DNA from: Ructibacterium sp965146665 | GTDB lineage: Bacteria; Bacillota; Clostridia; Monoglobales; Monoglobaceae | NCBI GenBank assembly: GCA_965146665.1 | Contig: CBCTHE010000008.1 | Location: 101,636-165,635, forward strand | Direction: 5' to 3' | Length of the DNA: 64,000 bases | Shown: piece after piece, positions 49,240 through 58,144 of the stretch | Numbering within the stretch: the first letter of the stretch is position 1 | How the letters are laid out: each line of letters opens with the position of its first letter | The notes under the pieces: model-generated | The model's input: the letters and a program-made list of their open reading frames with translations, nothing else | Told to the model about the DNA's origin: nothing | The model's database searches: none | Translations under genes and position numbers: made by a program

Positions 49240-50322
49240 ATGGATTTAAACAAAATCGAAAAACGGAAGAATTTTATCATCAACATCATCTTTTATGCAA
49301 TGGTTCTGTTTCTGGCGTTCCTCTTTCTGGAGTATGCCATAAGCTGGATCATGCCGTTTTTGCTGGGCTTTCTGGTTGCGCTGATGTTCCGGCCTCTGAT
49401 CCGGCTCGTGTCCAGAGTGACCCGGCTGAACAAGCGGTTCTGCGCGTTTATCATTGTCCTGCTGGGCTATATCCTGCTGGGATTTCTGCTTTGGCTGGGC
49501 GGCAACGCGCTGTTTCAGAACATCAAGCAGTTCTGTCTGAATCTTCCGACCATTTATTCCAGTGAGATCAGCCCGTTTTTGGCCGCGGCCAACAAGGGAA
49601 TCCTGGATTTTGCGGAGCGGTTCTCACCGGAAATCGCACAGCAGGTGGGCGAGACCCTGACCAGTATGCTGGAAGGTCTTCAGTCCTCGCTGGTGGACCT
49701 GTCCACCAAGGTGCTCTCCGCTCTGGCGGGAGCCTCAACCAAGCTCCCGCTGATGCTGATTTCCCTGGTGTTCACGATTCTGTCCTCCCTGTTTATCAGT
49801 ATGGACTATGACAGCGTGCTCAGCTTTATCAAGCGGCAGATCCCGGACCGGAGCAAGAACATGCTTTTGGATATCAAGGACTACCTGGGAAAGACGCTGG
49901 CCAGCTATGTGAAGGCGTATCTGATCTTAATGTGTATCACTTTTGTGGAGCTCTCAGTGGGGCTTCTGGCCCTGCGGGTCCACAATCCATTTGGGATTGC
50001 GGCCGTCATTGCCGTGGCGGACGCGCTGCCTGTTCTGGGAACAGGGACGGTGGTTCTGCCTTGGGCTGTAATCTCCCTGTTCCAGCAACGGTATTACCTT
50101 GCGCTGGGCCTGCTGCTGCTCTATCTGATCATTACCGCCGTCCGGCAGTTCATTGAGCCGAAAGTGGTGGGAGACCAGCTGGGGCTTCCGCCCATTGTGG
50201 CGATCATCTGTATCTATCTTGGATTCGTCTGGTTTGGGTTTATGGGCGCCATCCTGTTCCCAGTCACCATGAACATTATTCTGTCTCTGCATCGGGCCGA
50301 AAAAATTCATATCTGGAAATAG
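49240..50322 (+). CDS. AI-2E family / YtvI-like integral membrane protein
   Basis: A 360-residue protein with eight or so hydrophobic segments in the AI-2E exporter family layout: two at the N terminus (IINIIFYAMVLFLAFLFLEYAISWIMPFLLGFLVALMF), a periplasmic-type helical stretch, and the conserved end (AVIAVADALPVLGTGTVVLPWAVISL, FIEPKVVGDQLGLPPIVAIICIYLGFVWFGFMGAILFPV). In spore formers the closest members are often named YtvI and linked to sporulation; this is likely but not certain. Start of a three-gene run with HAD and Nudix genes. Confidence 0.85.
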   Translation: MDLNKIEKRKNFIINIIFYAMVLFLAFLFLEYAISWIMPFLLGFLVALMFRPLIRLVSRVTRLNKRFCAFIIVLLGYILLGFLLWLGGNALFQNIKQFCLNLPTIYSSEISPFLAAANKGILDFAERFSPEIAQQVGETLTSMLEGLQSSLVDLSTKVLSALAGASTKLPLMLISLVFTILSSLFISMDYDSVLSFIKRQIPDRSKNMLLDIKDYLGKTLASYVKAYLILMCITFVELSVGLLALRVHNPFGIAAVIAVADALPVLGTGTVVLPWAVISLFQQRYYLALGLLLLYLIITAVRQFIEPKVVGDQLGLPPIVAIICIYLGFVWFGFMGAILFPVTMNIILSLHRAEKIHIWK

Positions 50323-50336
50323 CGGAGGAGCGGCAC

Positions 50337-50993
50337 GTGAAACTAAAAGGTTTGATTTTTGACATGGACGGCACCATGTTCGACACGGAGGTGATCTCTG
50401 TGTCGGCCATGGAGCATGCGGCGGAGCTTTACGGGATCCAGCTCCCCCGGGAGACCATGCTGGGCTTTATGGGGCTTCCGGGCACTGAGATCCGCAGACA
50501 GTATCTGGAGCTGTTTGGGGATGATTTTGACTATTCGGGCTACCGCCGGAAAAAGATCGGCTATCAGGACGCGGTCATTGACCGGGACGGCGTTCCGGTG
50601 AAGCCCGGACTTTGCGCACTTTTGGAATTCGCCCGGCGGCGGGGCCTGCGGTGTGCTGTGGCCACCTCCACAAACCGGGACCGGGCTGAGGATTTGATCC
50701 GCCGGGCCGGTGTGCGGGCGTACTTTGACGCTGTGATCTGCGGCGAGGATGTGGAGCAGGGAAAGCCAGCCCCGGACATTTTCTGTCTTGCGGCAGAAAC
50801 GCTTGGCCATGCGCCGGAGGCGTGTGCCGGAATTGAGGATTCCAGAAACGGCATCCTTGCGGCCCGCCGGGCCGGTCTGTTCACCATCCTTGTCCCCGAC
50901 CTGATTCCGGCGGACGATGACATGCTAAAGGCCGCGGATCTGCGGGCGGACAGCCTGGCTGACGTACTGAATTTTCTCAGAGAAATGGAGTGA
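50337..50993 (+). CDS. HAD-superfamily hydrolase (beta-phosphoglucomutase-like)
   Basis: A 218-residue protein from GTG at 50337 after GGAGG. Motif I is FDMDGTMFDTE with Asp nucleophile, motif II CAVATSTN, and motifs III/IV GKPAPDIF and GIEDSRNGILAARRAG. The cap insertion after motif I is of the alpha-helical type. The substrate (a sugar phosphate or other) cannot be told. Four bases separate it from the Nudix gene. Confidence 0.92.
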   Translation: MKLKGLIFDMDGTMFDTEVISVSAMEHAAELYGIQLPRETMLGFMGLPGTEIRRQYLELFGDDFDYSGYRRKKIGYQDAVIDRDGVPVKPGLCALLEFARRRGLRCAVATSTNRDRAEDLIRRAGVRAYFDAVICGEDVEQGKPAPDIFCLAAETLGHAPEACAGIEDSRNGILAARRAGLFTILVPDLIPADDDMLKAADLRADSLADVLNFLREME

Positions 50994-50997
50994 GGAG

Positions 50998-51456
50998 ATG
51001 GACAGGACTGAACGGACAGAGCTTACGGTTTTATGTATGGTCTATGACGGGACGCGGATTTTGCTTCAGAACAGAGTGAGGCAGGACTGGCAGGGCGTGA
51101 CCTTGCCCGGCGGACATGTGGAGCCCGGAGAGCCGTTTGTTGAGGCCGCGGTTCGCGAAATACAGGAGGAGACCGGACTTCGGGTGTTTCATCCGGTCCT
51201 GTGCGGCGTCAAGCAGTTTCAGACCGACAGCGGAACACGGTATATTGTCCTGCTGTTTAAGACAGACCAGTTTGAGGGCGCGGTCAGGGGGTCTGAGGAG
51301 GGAGAGGTGTTCTGGGCTGAGCGGAGAGAGCTGGAACAGCTGCCTCTGGCGGAGGACTTCATGCGGCTTCTGAAGGTCTTTGACGATCCGGACTGTCAGG
51401 AATTTTACTACCGCCGTGCAGACGGTGCGCGGGACTGGCAGGTTGAGCTGTACTGA
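50998..51456 (+). CDS. Nudix hydrolase (8-oxo-dGTP diphosphatase-like)
   Basis: A 152-residue protein with a perfect Nudix box GGHVEPGEPFVEAAVREIQEETGL (G-x5-E-x7-R-E-U-x-E-E-x-G-U) at ~38-60. It hydrolyses a nucleoside diphosphate-linked compound; many relatives act on oxidised dGTP. It closes the operon; the terminator is at 51548-51576. Confidence 0.92.
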   Translation: MDRTERTELTVLCMVYDGTRILLQNRVRQDWQGVTLPGGHVEPGEPFVEAAVREIQEETGLRVFHPVLCGVKQFQTDSGTRYIVLLFKTDQFEGAVRGSEEGEVFWAERRELEQLPLAEDFMRLLKVFDDPDCQEFYYRRADGARDWQVELY

Positions 51457-51990
51457 TTGGCGGGTCCAAACGCCGCCGGCGCGGCTTTTTCGGCATCACA
51501 TACAACCGGCGAGAGCACTGAGCTCCCGCCGTTTTGACGTCACTGCGTCCGGCCGTTTGAGGCCGGATTTTATTTTGTTATGGAGCACTGATAGGCTTTT
51601 TCAAGCCCTGCCATCCGTGCGGCATCCAATTCGTCCTCGGATACAATGGGCGTGTGATGTGTCCAGCGGTTCGGATAGGGCGCGGCCGCCTGTGTGATCC
51701 GGGGGATTCTTTCCGATAGGAAGGGCCAAAGGAAATCAGCAGATAAACCGCTGGCCAGCCCTTCATCTTCCGAAAAGGCAGGGAGGCCATGGCGAAAACA
51801 TGCCGGTTCCGGAAAGAAAGCAGCGTTTTGGTTCCATGAAAACACAGATCGGGATATGCGTGGACCAGCTTTTCCCTGCGTGCAGCGTACAGCGGCAGGA
51901 TTGCGGCATTCGCTCAAAATACAGGAGCTCGGCTGTGGTTATCCTCGTATTTCCTCCAAACTTCGCGTATCGCTTTTCATCTGTTCTCCG
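51457..51990. other. Gap of 530 bases with a doubtful reverse-strand ORF
   Basis: After the Nudix terminator I see no clear gene. A minus-strand frame (51570-51917, 115 codons) ends with the fairly protein-like PYPNRWTHHTPIVSEDELDAARMAGLEKAYQCSITK and stops next to the terminator, so it may be the remnant of a decayed gene. It has no ribosome site or recognisable N terminus. Confidence 0.35.
51548..51576 (+). terminator. Terminator after the Nudix gene
   Basis: TCCGGCC-GTTTGA-GGCCGGA followed by TTTTATTTT. Confidence 0.85.
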
Positions 51991-52887
51991 CTACATAAGA
52001 TCAAAAAAGCTGAGCTGGGTCCCCTCTGCATGTTCAAGTCTGTCCCGCATGAGCTGATGGTAATTTGACTGCAGGCCAAAGGCGGTCCGAAGCTGACGTT
52101 CCATTCTGTAAAATTCCGCCTTATATGCCTTGCGGGAGGCGCCGGGGCCGTACAGTTTCTGCAAGGGGGCGTACAGCCCGGGGAAATGTCTCTGGATGAA
52201 CGAAAAGAAGACCTGGCGCGTATTGCCGCGCAGATAGAGCAGACCCGGGAGAACATAGCTGACCCGGGCCTCCCGGCCGCTTGCGTACAGGGCGGCGAGG
52301 TTTTCCCTGGTGTCGGTTAAGAAGGGGATAATGGGCATCACGTGGAGCCCGGTGGTGACCCGTGTGCCGGAGAAGGCCTCCAGCACGCCAAAACGGTTCC
52401 GGGACGGCGCGCCGCCCGGCTCAAGAAGGCGCCGGATGCTTTCGTCCATGCAGGTAATGGTACAGGCCACATTCACATAGGTCAGTTCTGCCAGTCTGGC
52501 GATCAGGTCAAAATCACGCAGAATCAGATCGGACTTGGTGGAGATGATGCAGGGGTTTTTGTACTGAATCAATAGCCGGAGAATCTCCGGCATCAGCCGG
52601 TAATGGGCCTCTGCCTGCTGATAGCTGTCCGTCACCCCGCCGATGTTGATGACCTCGCGGGTCCAGGACGGGCGGCGCAGCTGTTTTTCAAGCTCTTCGA
52701 CAATATTTGTTTTTACATAGATGTCGTCAAAAAATGCATCTGATTCCAGATAGCGGTGGGAGTACACGGCAAAGCAGTACTTACAGCCATGGCCGCAGCC
52801 CCGGTATGGATTGAGGTCCCAGTGAAAGGGAAACCGCCCCTTGACCCGCCGAAAGGCGGCGGAGCAAGTGATTTCCTGATATGCCAT
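51991..52887 (-). CDS. Radical SAM protein (SplB/Rv2578c-like family)
   Basis: The ATG at 52887 (MAYQEITCSAAFRRVKGRFPFHWDLNPYRGCGHGCKYCFA) gives 298 residues. The cluster motif is CGHGCKYC (C-x3-C-x2-C), and later VINIGGVTDSYQQAEAHYRLMPEILRLL and ISTKSDLILRDFDLI are typical of the SPL-like radical SAM group (COG1533). The substrate is unknown; true spore photoproduct lyase is longer and differs, so DNA repair is not claimed. Confidence 0.85.
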   Translation of the reverse strand: MAYQEITCSAAFRRVKGRFPFHWDLNPYRGCGHGCKYCFAVYSHRYLESDAFFDDIYVKTNIVEELEKQLRRPSWTREVINIGGVTDSYQQAEAHYRLMPEILRLLIQYKNPCIISTKSDLILRDFDLIARLAELTYVNVACTITCMDESIRRLLEPGGAPSRNRFGVLEAFSGTRVTTGLHVMPIIPFLTDTRENLAALYASGREARVSYVLPGLLYLRGNTRQVFFSFIQRHFPGLYAPLQKLYGPGASRKAYKAEFYRMERQLRTAFGLQSNYHQLMRDRLEHAEGTQLSFFDLM

Positions 52888-53065
52888 TCGTATCCCGCCT
52901 TTCATTTACAGTTTCCATTCGATTATACGGCATTCCGGCCGGAAAGTCAAATCCGCCGGAGCCGAAGGGCCGTGGACTGCCGCGTGGTACAAAAAAGCAC
53001 ACCCCGGCTTCGGGCGGATTGCTCTGACCGGGGCCGGGGTGTGCTTTTTGCTTTTGAAGAGACTG

Positions 53066-53590
53066 TTAAAAGTGTTCTTTCCGGCGCTGTACACGCAGGG
53101 CCCGGCGTTTCTCGCCAGCCTCCCATTCAAGTCTCTCCTCCAGAGTTTCCAGAATCAGACCCGGAACCGGCGCGGGATTTTCGTCCTCGTCCAGGGCCAC
53201 CACAACTACATAGGCGGTGTTGATCAGACGCCGCTTGCCGTTGAGCTGTTCCACATAGGTCTTGACGCAGACCTCCATGGAGGTTGTGCCAACATAGGTG
53301 AGTTTTCCGATCAGCAGGATGCTGTCATTCGCGTGGGCAGGTCCCTGGAACTGCAGATTGTCAATGGCCGCCGTGGTTACGTTGTGGCCGGAATGCCGCC
53401 GTGCCACAATGGCCGCCACAATGTCGATCCATTCCATCAGCTGGCCGCCGAACAGCCGGTTATACCCATTCATGCTGGACTGGTTCAGAATCTGGATCTG
53501 CTCAGTATAGGAATCACTGGTGCGCTTGGCGTTTCCCGGGGCACAGGAGCCCTGCAGGGGATGCAGGCTTGGGTTGTCGTCATATTTCAT
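53066..53590 (-). CDS. Acyl-CoA thioesterase (hotdog fold)
   Basis: A 174-residue protein. After a short N-terminal extension come SSMNGYNRLFGGQLMEWIDIVAAIVARRHSG and TAAIDNLQFQGPAHANDSILLIGKLTYVGTTSMEVCVKTYVE, the classic pattern of cytosolic long-chain acyl-CoA thioesterases (YkhA/YciA type). It hydrolyses acyl-CoA to fatty acid and CoA. GAGGGATTTTC precedes the ATG. It follows the iron-sulfur gene in the same direction. Confidence 0.9.
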   Translation of the reverse strand: MKYDDNPSLHPLQGSCAPGNAKRTSDSYTEQIQILNQSSMNGYNRLFGGQLMEWIDIVAAIVARRHSGHNVTTAAIDNLQFQGPAHANDSILLIGKLTYVGTTSMEVCVKTYVEQLNGKRRLINTAYVVVVALDEDENPAPVPGLILETLEERLEWEAGEKRRALRVQRRKEHF

Positions 53591-53608
53591 GAAAATCCCT
53601 CCTTTGAC

Positions 53609-54289
53609 TTATTGGCCGGAAGCGTGTGCTGCGGACGGACTGCGCCGGCCTTTGGGGCAGACCTGCATACAGATGCCGCAGACAGAGCCCCGGCCGATAT
53701 GCTGAAATTTCTGTTTCATAAACTGACTGCACGCCTGGGCGTCCAGAATATGTTCCCGCGGCTTGTCCGGATCCCAGGTTTGGCCGGTTATGGCCATGGC
53801 GGGACAGCTCTGTACGCAGAGCCTGCATTCCCCGCAGGGGCAGACAGGGTTCACAGGGGTCACCGCAAAGGGGAAATCGGTCAGCACGGTGCCGAGCCGC
53901 ACTCTGGGACCGTCCTCTGTGGACAGAAACAGGCCGCTTTTGCCCACAGCGCCCAGTCCCGCCAGAGAGGCCGCGTATTTATGCGAAAAAATCCCCTGAA
54001 GTCCGCTGACAGACTGTGAGGCGGGAATGGGGACATAGCGCCAGCCGGCCCGGGCCAGCATTCTGCCGCAGCGCAGGGAGAGCTGGTCGATCAGGCTGTT
54101 CACACTGCGGTAGTGATGGAAGTATGTATGGGTCGGCGCGCCGTCAATTCCGTCCACAATGACATCGGACAAGGGGATGGTGTAGGATACGGCAAAGGGG
54201 AGATGAAAGGGATTGTCCGCCTCCAGCCGGCAGAAGCCCGCCTGGCCGGCGCCGTGATCCAGTAAAAACGCGCGGATGGTCTCTTGCAT
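53609..54289 (-). CDS. QueG-like double 4Fe-4S cluster protein
   Basis: From the ATG at 54289 it has 226 residues; an in-frame start at 54316 would add nine. The C-terminal part contains two cluster motifs (CPCGECRLCVQSCP and CGICMQVCP) and FSHKYAASLAGLGAVGKSGLFLSTEDGPRVRLGTVLTD, as in QueG/epoxyqueuosine reductase relatives. It is shorter than QueG (above 300) and lacks the HEAT-like C terminus. As queH is already present, this protein may do something else. Confidence 0.75.
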   Translation of the reverse strand: MQETIRAFLLDHGAGQAGFCRLEADNPFHLPFAVSYTIPLSDVIVDGIDGAPTHTYFHHYRSVNSLIDQLSLRCGRMLARAGWRYVPIPASQSVSGLQGIFSHKYAASLAGLGAVGKSGLFLSTEDGPRVRLGTVLTDFPFAVTPVNPVCPCGECRLCVQSCPAMAITGQTWDPDKPREHILDAQACSQFMKQKFQHIGRGSVCGICMQVCPKGRRSPSAAHASGQ

Positions 54290-54371
54290 AGCAGTGTTCC
54301 TTGCCTTTCCGCCCACAGAGTGAAAACGCGGGAATGTAACCGGCTCTTATCGTGGGCAGATAAGAGGGGTT

Positions 54372-55133
54372 TTAACCTTCCAGGGCAGCGACCTTTTTGA
54401 GATAATCCAGCGTTTTAAAATGACGTTCCAGATAAAGCTCTGTGCAGTATTCCCCCAGACGGCTCAAATAGGCCTGGGATGATGGAGAAAGCTGGAAGGA
54501 GAAGATTTTCTTGGGCTCTGCCATGGATATGTAGGAGACAGCGCCCAGCACCGCAGAGCCCGCGTGAATCGTCCCGGGACTGCGGCTCTTTCCGCAGGGG
54601 GCGCAGAAGACACAGCCCTCTGCGGGGTCCAGATAGGCCAGGGTTTCCCCCGAGCCGCACTGCCGGCATACGGTCATATCCGGGAGCAGTCCGGCAATGG
54701 CAAGGGTGCGGAACTCAAAAACCGCCTTGACCTGTTCATAGGGGGCCTTGTCCCCCGCCAGCATGAACAGGGCGTTGAGAAGCAGAGAGAGCTGTTCCGG
54801 CTCCGGCGCGTTTTCCTGTACCACGCAGTTGGTAATATCGCAGAAATAAGACGCGTAGGCCATGCGGTCCAGGGATTCGCGGATGCGGTCAAAGGAGGAG
54901 AGGATTTCGCCGCTGTTGATCTTATAGAGGCTTTTTTCCCGGCCCTTGAACAGGTTAAAGGAAACATAGGAGAAAAGCTGGGTCGCGGCAAGAAGCCCGG
55001 ACTTGTTGGTCCGGACGCCGCCGGCGAGCACCGAGATCTTGCCGAATTCTCTGGTGATTACGGTCAGAATTCGGGATGTATCCCCGTACTTGACCTCACG
55101 GGTGATGATACCCTCGGTCTCAACAATACCCAA
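54372..55133 (-). CDS. recO: DNA repair protein RecO
   Basis: A 253-residue protein. N-terminal OB fold (TEGIITREVKYGDTSRILTVITREFGKISVLAGGVRTNKS), helical middle, and zinc finger CRQCGSGETLAYLDPAEGCVFCAPC typical of Firmicute RecO, which loads RecA on gaps with RecF/RecR. It follows era and yqzL as in Bacillus. Confidence 0.95.
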   Translation of the reverse strand: MGIVETEGIITREVKYGDTSRILTVITREFGKISVLAGGVRTNKSGLLAATQLFSYVSFNLFKGREKSLYKINSGEILSSFDRIRESLDRMAYASYFCDITNCVVQENAPEPEQLSLLLNALFMLAGDKAPYEQVKAVFEFRTLAIAGLLPDMTVCRQCGSGETLAYLDPAEGCVFCAPCGKSRSPGTIHAGSAVLGAVSYISMAEPKKIFSFQLSPSSQAYLSRLGEYCTELYLERHFKTLDYLKKVAALEG

Positions 55134-55156
55134 CGCTTTCCCTCCTTCCGGGCCTG

Positions 55157-55366
55157 TCAGCGCAGGCCGCCGGCCCTAGAGCCGTCCTCTGCCGTATCTG
55201 CCGTATCTGCCGTATCTGCCGTATCTGCCGTGTCAGCCGCGGTCATGCCGTCGCCTGACTGCCGCGCCGCCGCCTGTTCCGGGGTCATGCCCCGGTATTT
55301 CAGATAAGACCGGACGCTTCCGGTCTGTTCAAATTCTTTCCATGAATCTTCCATGACGCTGTGCAT
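55157..55366 (-). CDS. yqzL: YqzL-family small protein with TAD repeat tail
   Basis: The ATG at 55366 with GGAGGTG upstream gives 69 residues. The start (MHSVMEDSWKEFEQTGSVRSYLKYRGM) fits YqzL, the small protein encoded between era and recO in Firmicutes. The second half contains TADTADTADTADTAD, made by a 9-base tandem repeat. YqzL is usually about 45-50 residues, so the tail is extra. Role unknown. Confidence 0.75.
   Translation of the reverse strand: MHSVMEDSWKEFEQTGSVRSYLKYRGMTPEQAAARQSGDGMTAADTADTADTADTADTAEDGSRAGGLR
55190..55234. repeat. 9-bp tandem repeat inside yqzL
   Basis: Four perfect TGCCGTATC units and one TGCCGTGTC run head to tail. The unit length is a multiple of three, so copy-number changes keep the frame and alter only the number of Thr-Ala-Asp units. 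Confidence 0.95.
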
Positions 55367-55493
55367 GAAAAACACCTCCATATGCTGAAAACCGTTTGCT
55401 GTCAGTTTTCTTTAGTATATGATATGGGGGTTTTTCTATACGGTTCCCGCCCGGTCAAAGATTTCCAGCCAGCGGAAAAAGCACAGAGAACCA

Positions 55494-56378
55494 TCATTCA
55501 AAGCCAATGTCGGAGATAAAGTTTTCACGGTTCCGCCAATCCTCTTTCACCCGTACCCAGAGCTCCAGATAGACCTTACAGCCCAGAAAGCGTTCAATGT
55601 CCGCCCGGGCCTGCTGTCCGATCTGTTTCAGTTTTTCGCCGCCCTTGCCAATGATAATGCCCTTGTGGCTCTGTTTTTCACAGTAGATGGCGGCCAGAAT
55701 TTCATAGGTGCCGGTGTCGCGTTTTTTCATCCGCTCAACCTCGACCGCGATGCCGTGGGGAACCTCCTTGTTGAGCAGGCGCAGGGCCTTCTCCCTGATG
55801 AATTCCGAGACAATCTGCCGTTCCGGCTGGTCGGTGATGACATCGTCCGGAAAGAATTTCGGCCCTTCCGTCAGGCATTCCTTGAGTTTTTCAAAGAGCG
55901 CGGGCAGGTTCTCGCCCTTTTGGGCTGAAATCGGGACAATGGCGGCAAACTCGTAGAGATCCTTGAGCCGGTCCAGAATGGGAAGCAGGCTCAGCCGTTC
56001 CCGGGTGTCGATCTTGTTCACCGCAAGGATCACCGGCACACCGGAGGTTTTGAGGCCGGACAGGGCCTCCTTTTCAAGGGCAAGCTCCTGATCCTTGATG
56101 TTGCAGTCCACAACATAAACCAGCGCGTCAATGTCCTGGGTGGCGGTATAGATATATTTTTCCATGCGTCTGCCCAGCTTGTTGTGGGGCTTGTGAATGC
56201 CGGGGGTGTCGATCAGCACCACCTGCAGATCCTCTTCGGTATAAACGCCCAGGATCTTGGTGCGGGTGGTCTGGGGCTTGCTGGAGACAATGGCGACCTT
56301 TTCGCCCACAATGTGATTGAGCAGAGTGGACTTTCCGGCGTTGGGCCGTCCGGTAATGGCAATAAATCCAGATTTCAT
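55494..56378 (-). CDS. era: GTPase Era
   Basis: A 294-residue protein. G1 GRPNAGKST, G3 DTPGIHKPHNKLG, G4 NKID, then a C-terminal KH domain with KGIIIGKGGEKLKQIG. Era binds the 3' end of 16S rRNA and helps 30S assembly. Complete. It lies in the dgkA-era-recO neighbourhood. Confidence 0.97.
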   Translation of the reverse strand: MKSGFIAITGRPNAGKSTLLNHIVGEKVAIVSSKPQTTRTKILGVYTEEDLQVVLIDTPGIHKPHNKLGRRMEKYIYTATQDIDALVYVVDCNIKDQELALEKEALSGLKTSGVPVILAVNKIDTRERLSLLPILDRLKDLYEFAAIVPISAQKGENLPALFEKLKECLTEGPKFFPDDVITDQPERQIVSEFIREKALRLLNKEVPHGIAVEVERMKKRDTGTYEILAAIYCEKQSHKGIIIGKGGEKLKQIGQQARADIERFLGCKVYLELWVRVKEDWRNRENFISDIGFE

Positions 56379-56405
56379 TATTTTTTCCTCTTTCGCATTT
56401 GTAGT

Positions 56406-58052
56406 TTACTTCCCTTTTACATACTGCAGCATCAGCAGTACCTCGTTGTTTTCACTGTCACAGAGGAAACAGGTGAAGGGGCGGTCGGCCGTAAAGGCAT
56501 TGTCCGCAGAGGCGGTTTCCTCATGGGTTCCGCCGGGCTCCGTGTCCGGCGTAATGCCGGTTTCATTCAGGGAAAGCGCGGTGAACTGCACCACGTCGTT
56601 GATTGTACCCACCGGATTGTAGTAGTACGCGTCGCCGTACTCCTTATTGTCTGTCAGCAGTCCCTGAAAACCCATGCCCTCCAGCACCGGCCGCAGTTTA
56701 TAGGCCTGGTTCAGCTCTGCCCTGGGAATGGAGACGGAAAGGTTTTTCTCTGTCATCTCCGTCTGATGGTTGAAAAATTCAAGGGGGTTTACCCCCTCTT
56801 CCGGAAGAACCACATACAGGGTCATGGCCGCCTGCAAAGGCAGGCCCACCGCGGCAAACCGGCTGTTTTGATAGAAGGGGAACTGCCCGCGGGCGGTCAT
56901 GAACGGCACATGCGCCGACGTGCCGTCCGCCTGGGTGAAGGTCTTTTCGCCATCGCCGCCAAAGCTTGTTTTCCAAAGGCCCTCTGCTGTCACAGAGGAA
57001 AGGAACAGGGACTTGAAAAACGCGTCATCGGACATGCCCAGCATATAGTCCTTGGGATATCGGGTGGCGTTCCTGACCCAGTCATTGAGGAGCTTGACAT
57101 AAGGGGGCTGACTCATACTCGAAGCGGAACGGACAGAGGTTTCGTAGTTATTTTTCGCAAGATAGGCAGTGTTGAGCCGCGACGGGAAATTGTCCTGGAC
57201 GGTGGGCTCGCCGCTGAACATCTCACTCCGGTAGATATGCAGGTTTTCGATGCCGAACCGGGTGGACGCGCGGGCCGTCTCCTCCACAGGCAGAGTTTGC
57301 AGCGTGTTTAAGTAGTTTTTGGCATAGACGTTATAGTCGCTGAGATCCTCCTCGCCCAGCAGCGGCAGAACTTTTTGCTTCAGACTGCTGTTCGAATCAT
57401 TGGAGGCCAGGGCCAGCAGCAGCTTCAGGGACACGGGCGACACCAGCAGGTTTTGATCCTTGGGAAGATTTTCGTAAAAGCTGGCCATAAAGGCGTCGGA
57501 GATCTCCTCCGGTTCCGCAGACGGAGCCGGCGTTTCCGTGGGAGCGGGTGTTGACACAGGAGCCGCGGTAGCCGTGGGGGCCGTGTCCGGAACCGTAGTC
57601 AGCACCACGGTCTGACTGACGTCGTCCCAGTCCACCGCGTAGCCCAGACCTTCCATCAAGGCGCGGACAGGCACAAAAGTCCGGTCATTGACCAGAACCG
57701 GCGGTACGTCCAGAAGTACCTTGGTCTCTGTCCCCGCGGCGTCCGTGCGTCCCTGGTACATGAACATCTGATTCAGGCTATAGGACATATAACGCTTGTT
57801 TTTCACAACAGTGGCGGTGTTGGTTTCCGTATTCCACTGCACCTCGGCGCCGACAGATTCGGAAAAGGGGCGGATGGGAATGCTGACCCTTCCGTTTACG
57901 GTGTCATACAGCGGCGCGGCTTCCAGCTCCAGAAGGACGCCGTCCAGCGTAATGGAGACAGGAACCTGTCCCTCTTCAGCCAGCGCAGGCGCTGCGCATA
58001 GGCTTGTGCTGACCAGGACCGCGGCCAATAAGCCTGCAAATTTTCGTTTCAT
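56406..58052 (-). CDS. Secreted serpin with N-terminal stalk domain
   Basis: A 548-residue protein with a signal peptide (MKRKFAGLLAAVLVSTSLCAAPALA). Residues ~30-150 are a stalk ('copper amine oxidase N-terminal-like') domain (RVSIPIRPFSESVGAEVQW, VLVNDRTFVPVRALMEGLGYAVDWDD). A Pro/Thr/Ala-rich linker (~155-180) follows. Residues ~185-548 are a serpin fold (NLLVSPVSLKLLLALASNDS, FFKSLFLSSVTAEGLWKTSF, FTALSLNETGI..., FTADRPFTCFLCDSENNEVLLML). The hinge after LNETG is ITPDTEPGG rather than the small-residue TEAAAAT type, so protease inhibition is uncertain. It sits between era and dgkA, where cdd is common. Confidence 0.85.
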   Translation of the reverse strand: MKRKFAGLLAAVLVSTSLCAAPALAEEGQVPVSITLDGVLLELEAAPLYDTVNGRVSIPIRPFSESVGAEVQWNTETNTATVVKNKRYMSYSLNQMFMYQGRTDAAGTETKVLLDVPPVLVNDRTFVPVRALMEGLGYAVDWDDVSQTVVLTTVPDTAPTATAAPVSTPAPTETPAPSAEPEEISDAFMASFYENLPKDQNLLVSPVSLKLLLALASNDSNSSLKQKVLPLLGEEDLSDYNVYAKNYLNTLQTLPVEETARASTRFGIENLHIYRSEMFSGEPTVQDNFPSRLNTAYLAKNNYETSVRSASSMSQPPYVKLLNDWVRNATRYPKDYMLGMSDDAFFKSLFLSSVTAEGLWKTSFGGDGEKTFTQADGTSAHVPFMTARGQFPFYQNSRFAAVGLPLQAAMTLYVVLPEEGVNPLEFFNHQTEMTEKNLSVSIPRAELNQAYKLRPVLEGMGFQGLLTDNKEYGDAYYYNPVGTINDVVQFTALSLNETGITPDTEPGGTHEETASADNAFTADRPFTCFLCDSENNEVLLMLQYVKGK

Positions 58053-58144
58053 AATAAGACCTCCCTGTAAAAATAAAATGTGCCTTGCCGGACGGCGCGT
58101 TCAGCAGCGGCGGGCATTGGCTTAACTGCCTGATTCTCAGGCGC

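Noticed and set aside
54330..54372. Hairpin CTCTTATC/GATAAGAG as the recO terminator
   Set aside because: The T-rich tail is on the plus strand, while recO and its downstream neighbour are on the minus strand, so its role is unclear.
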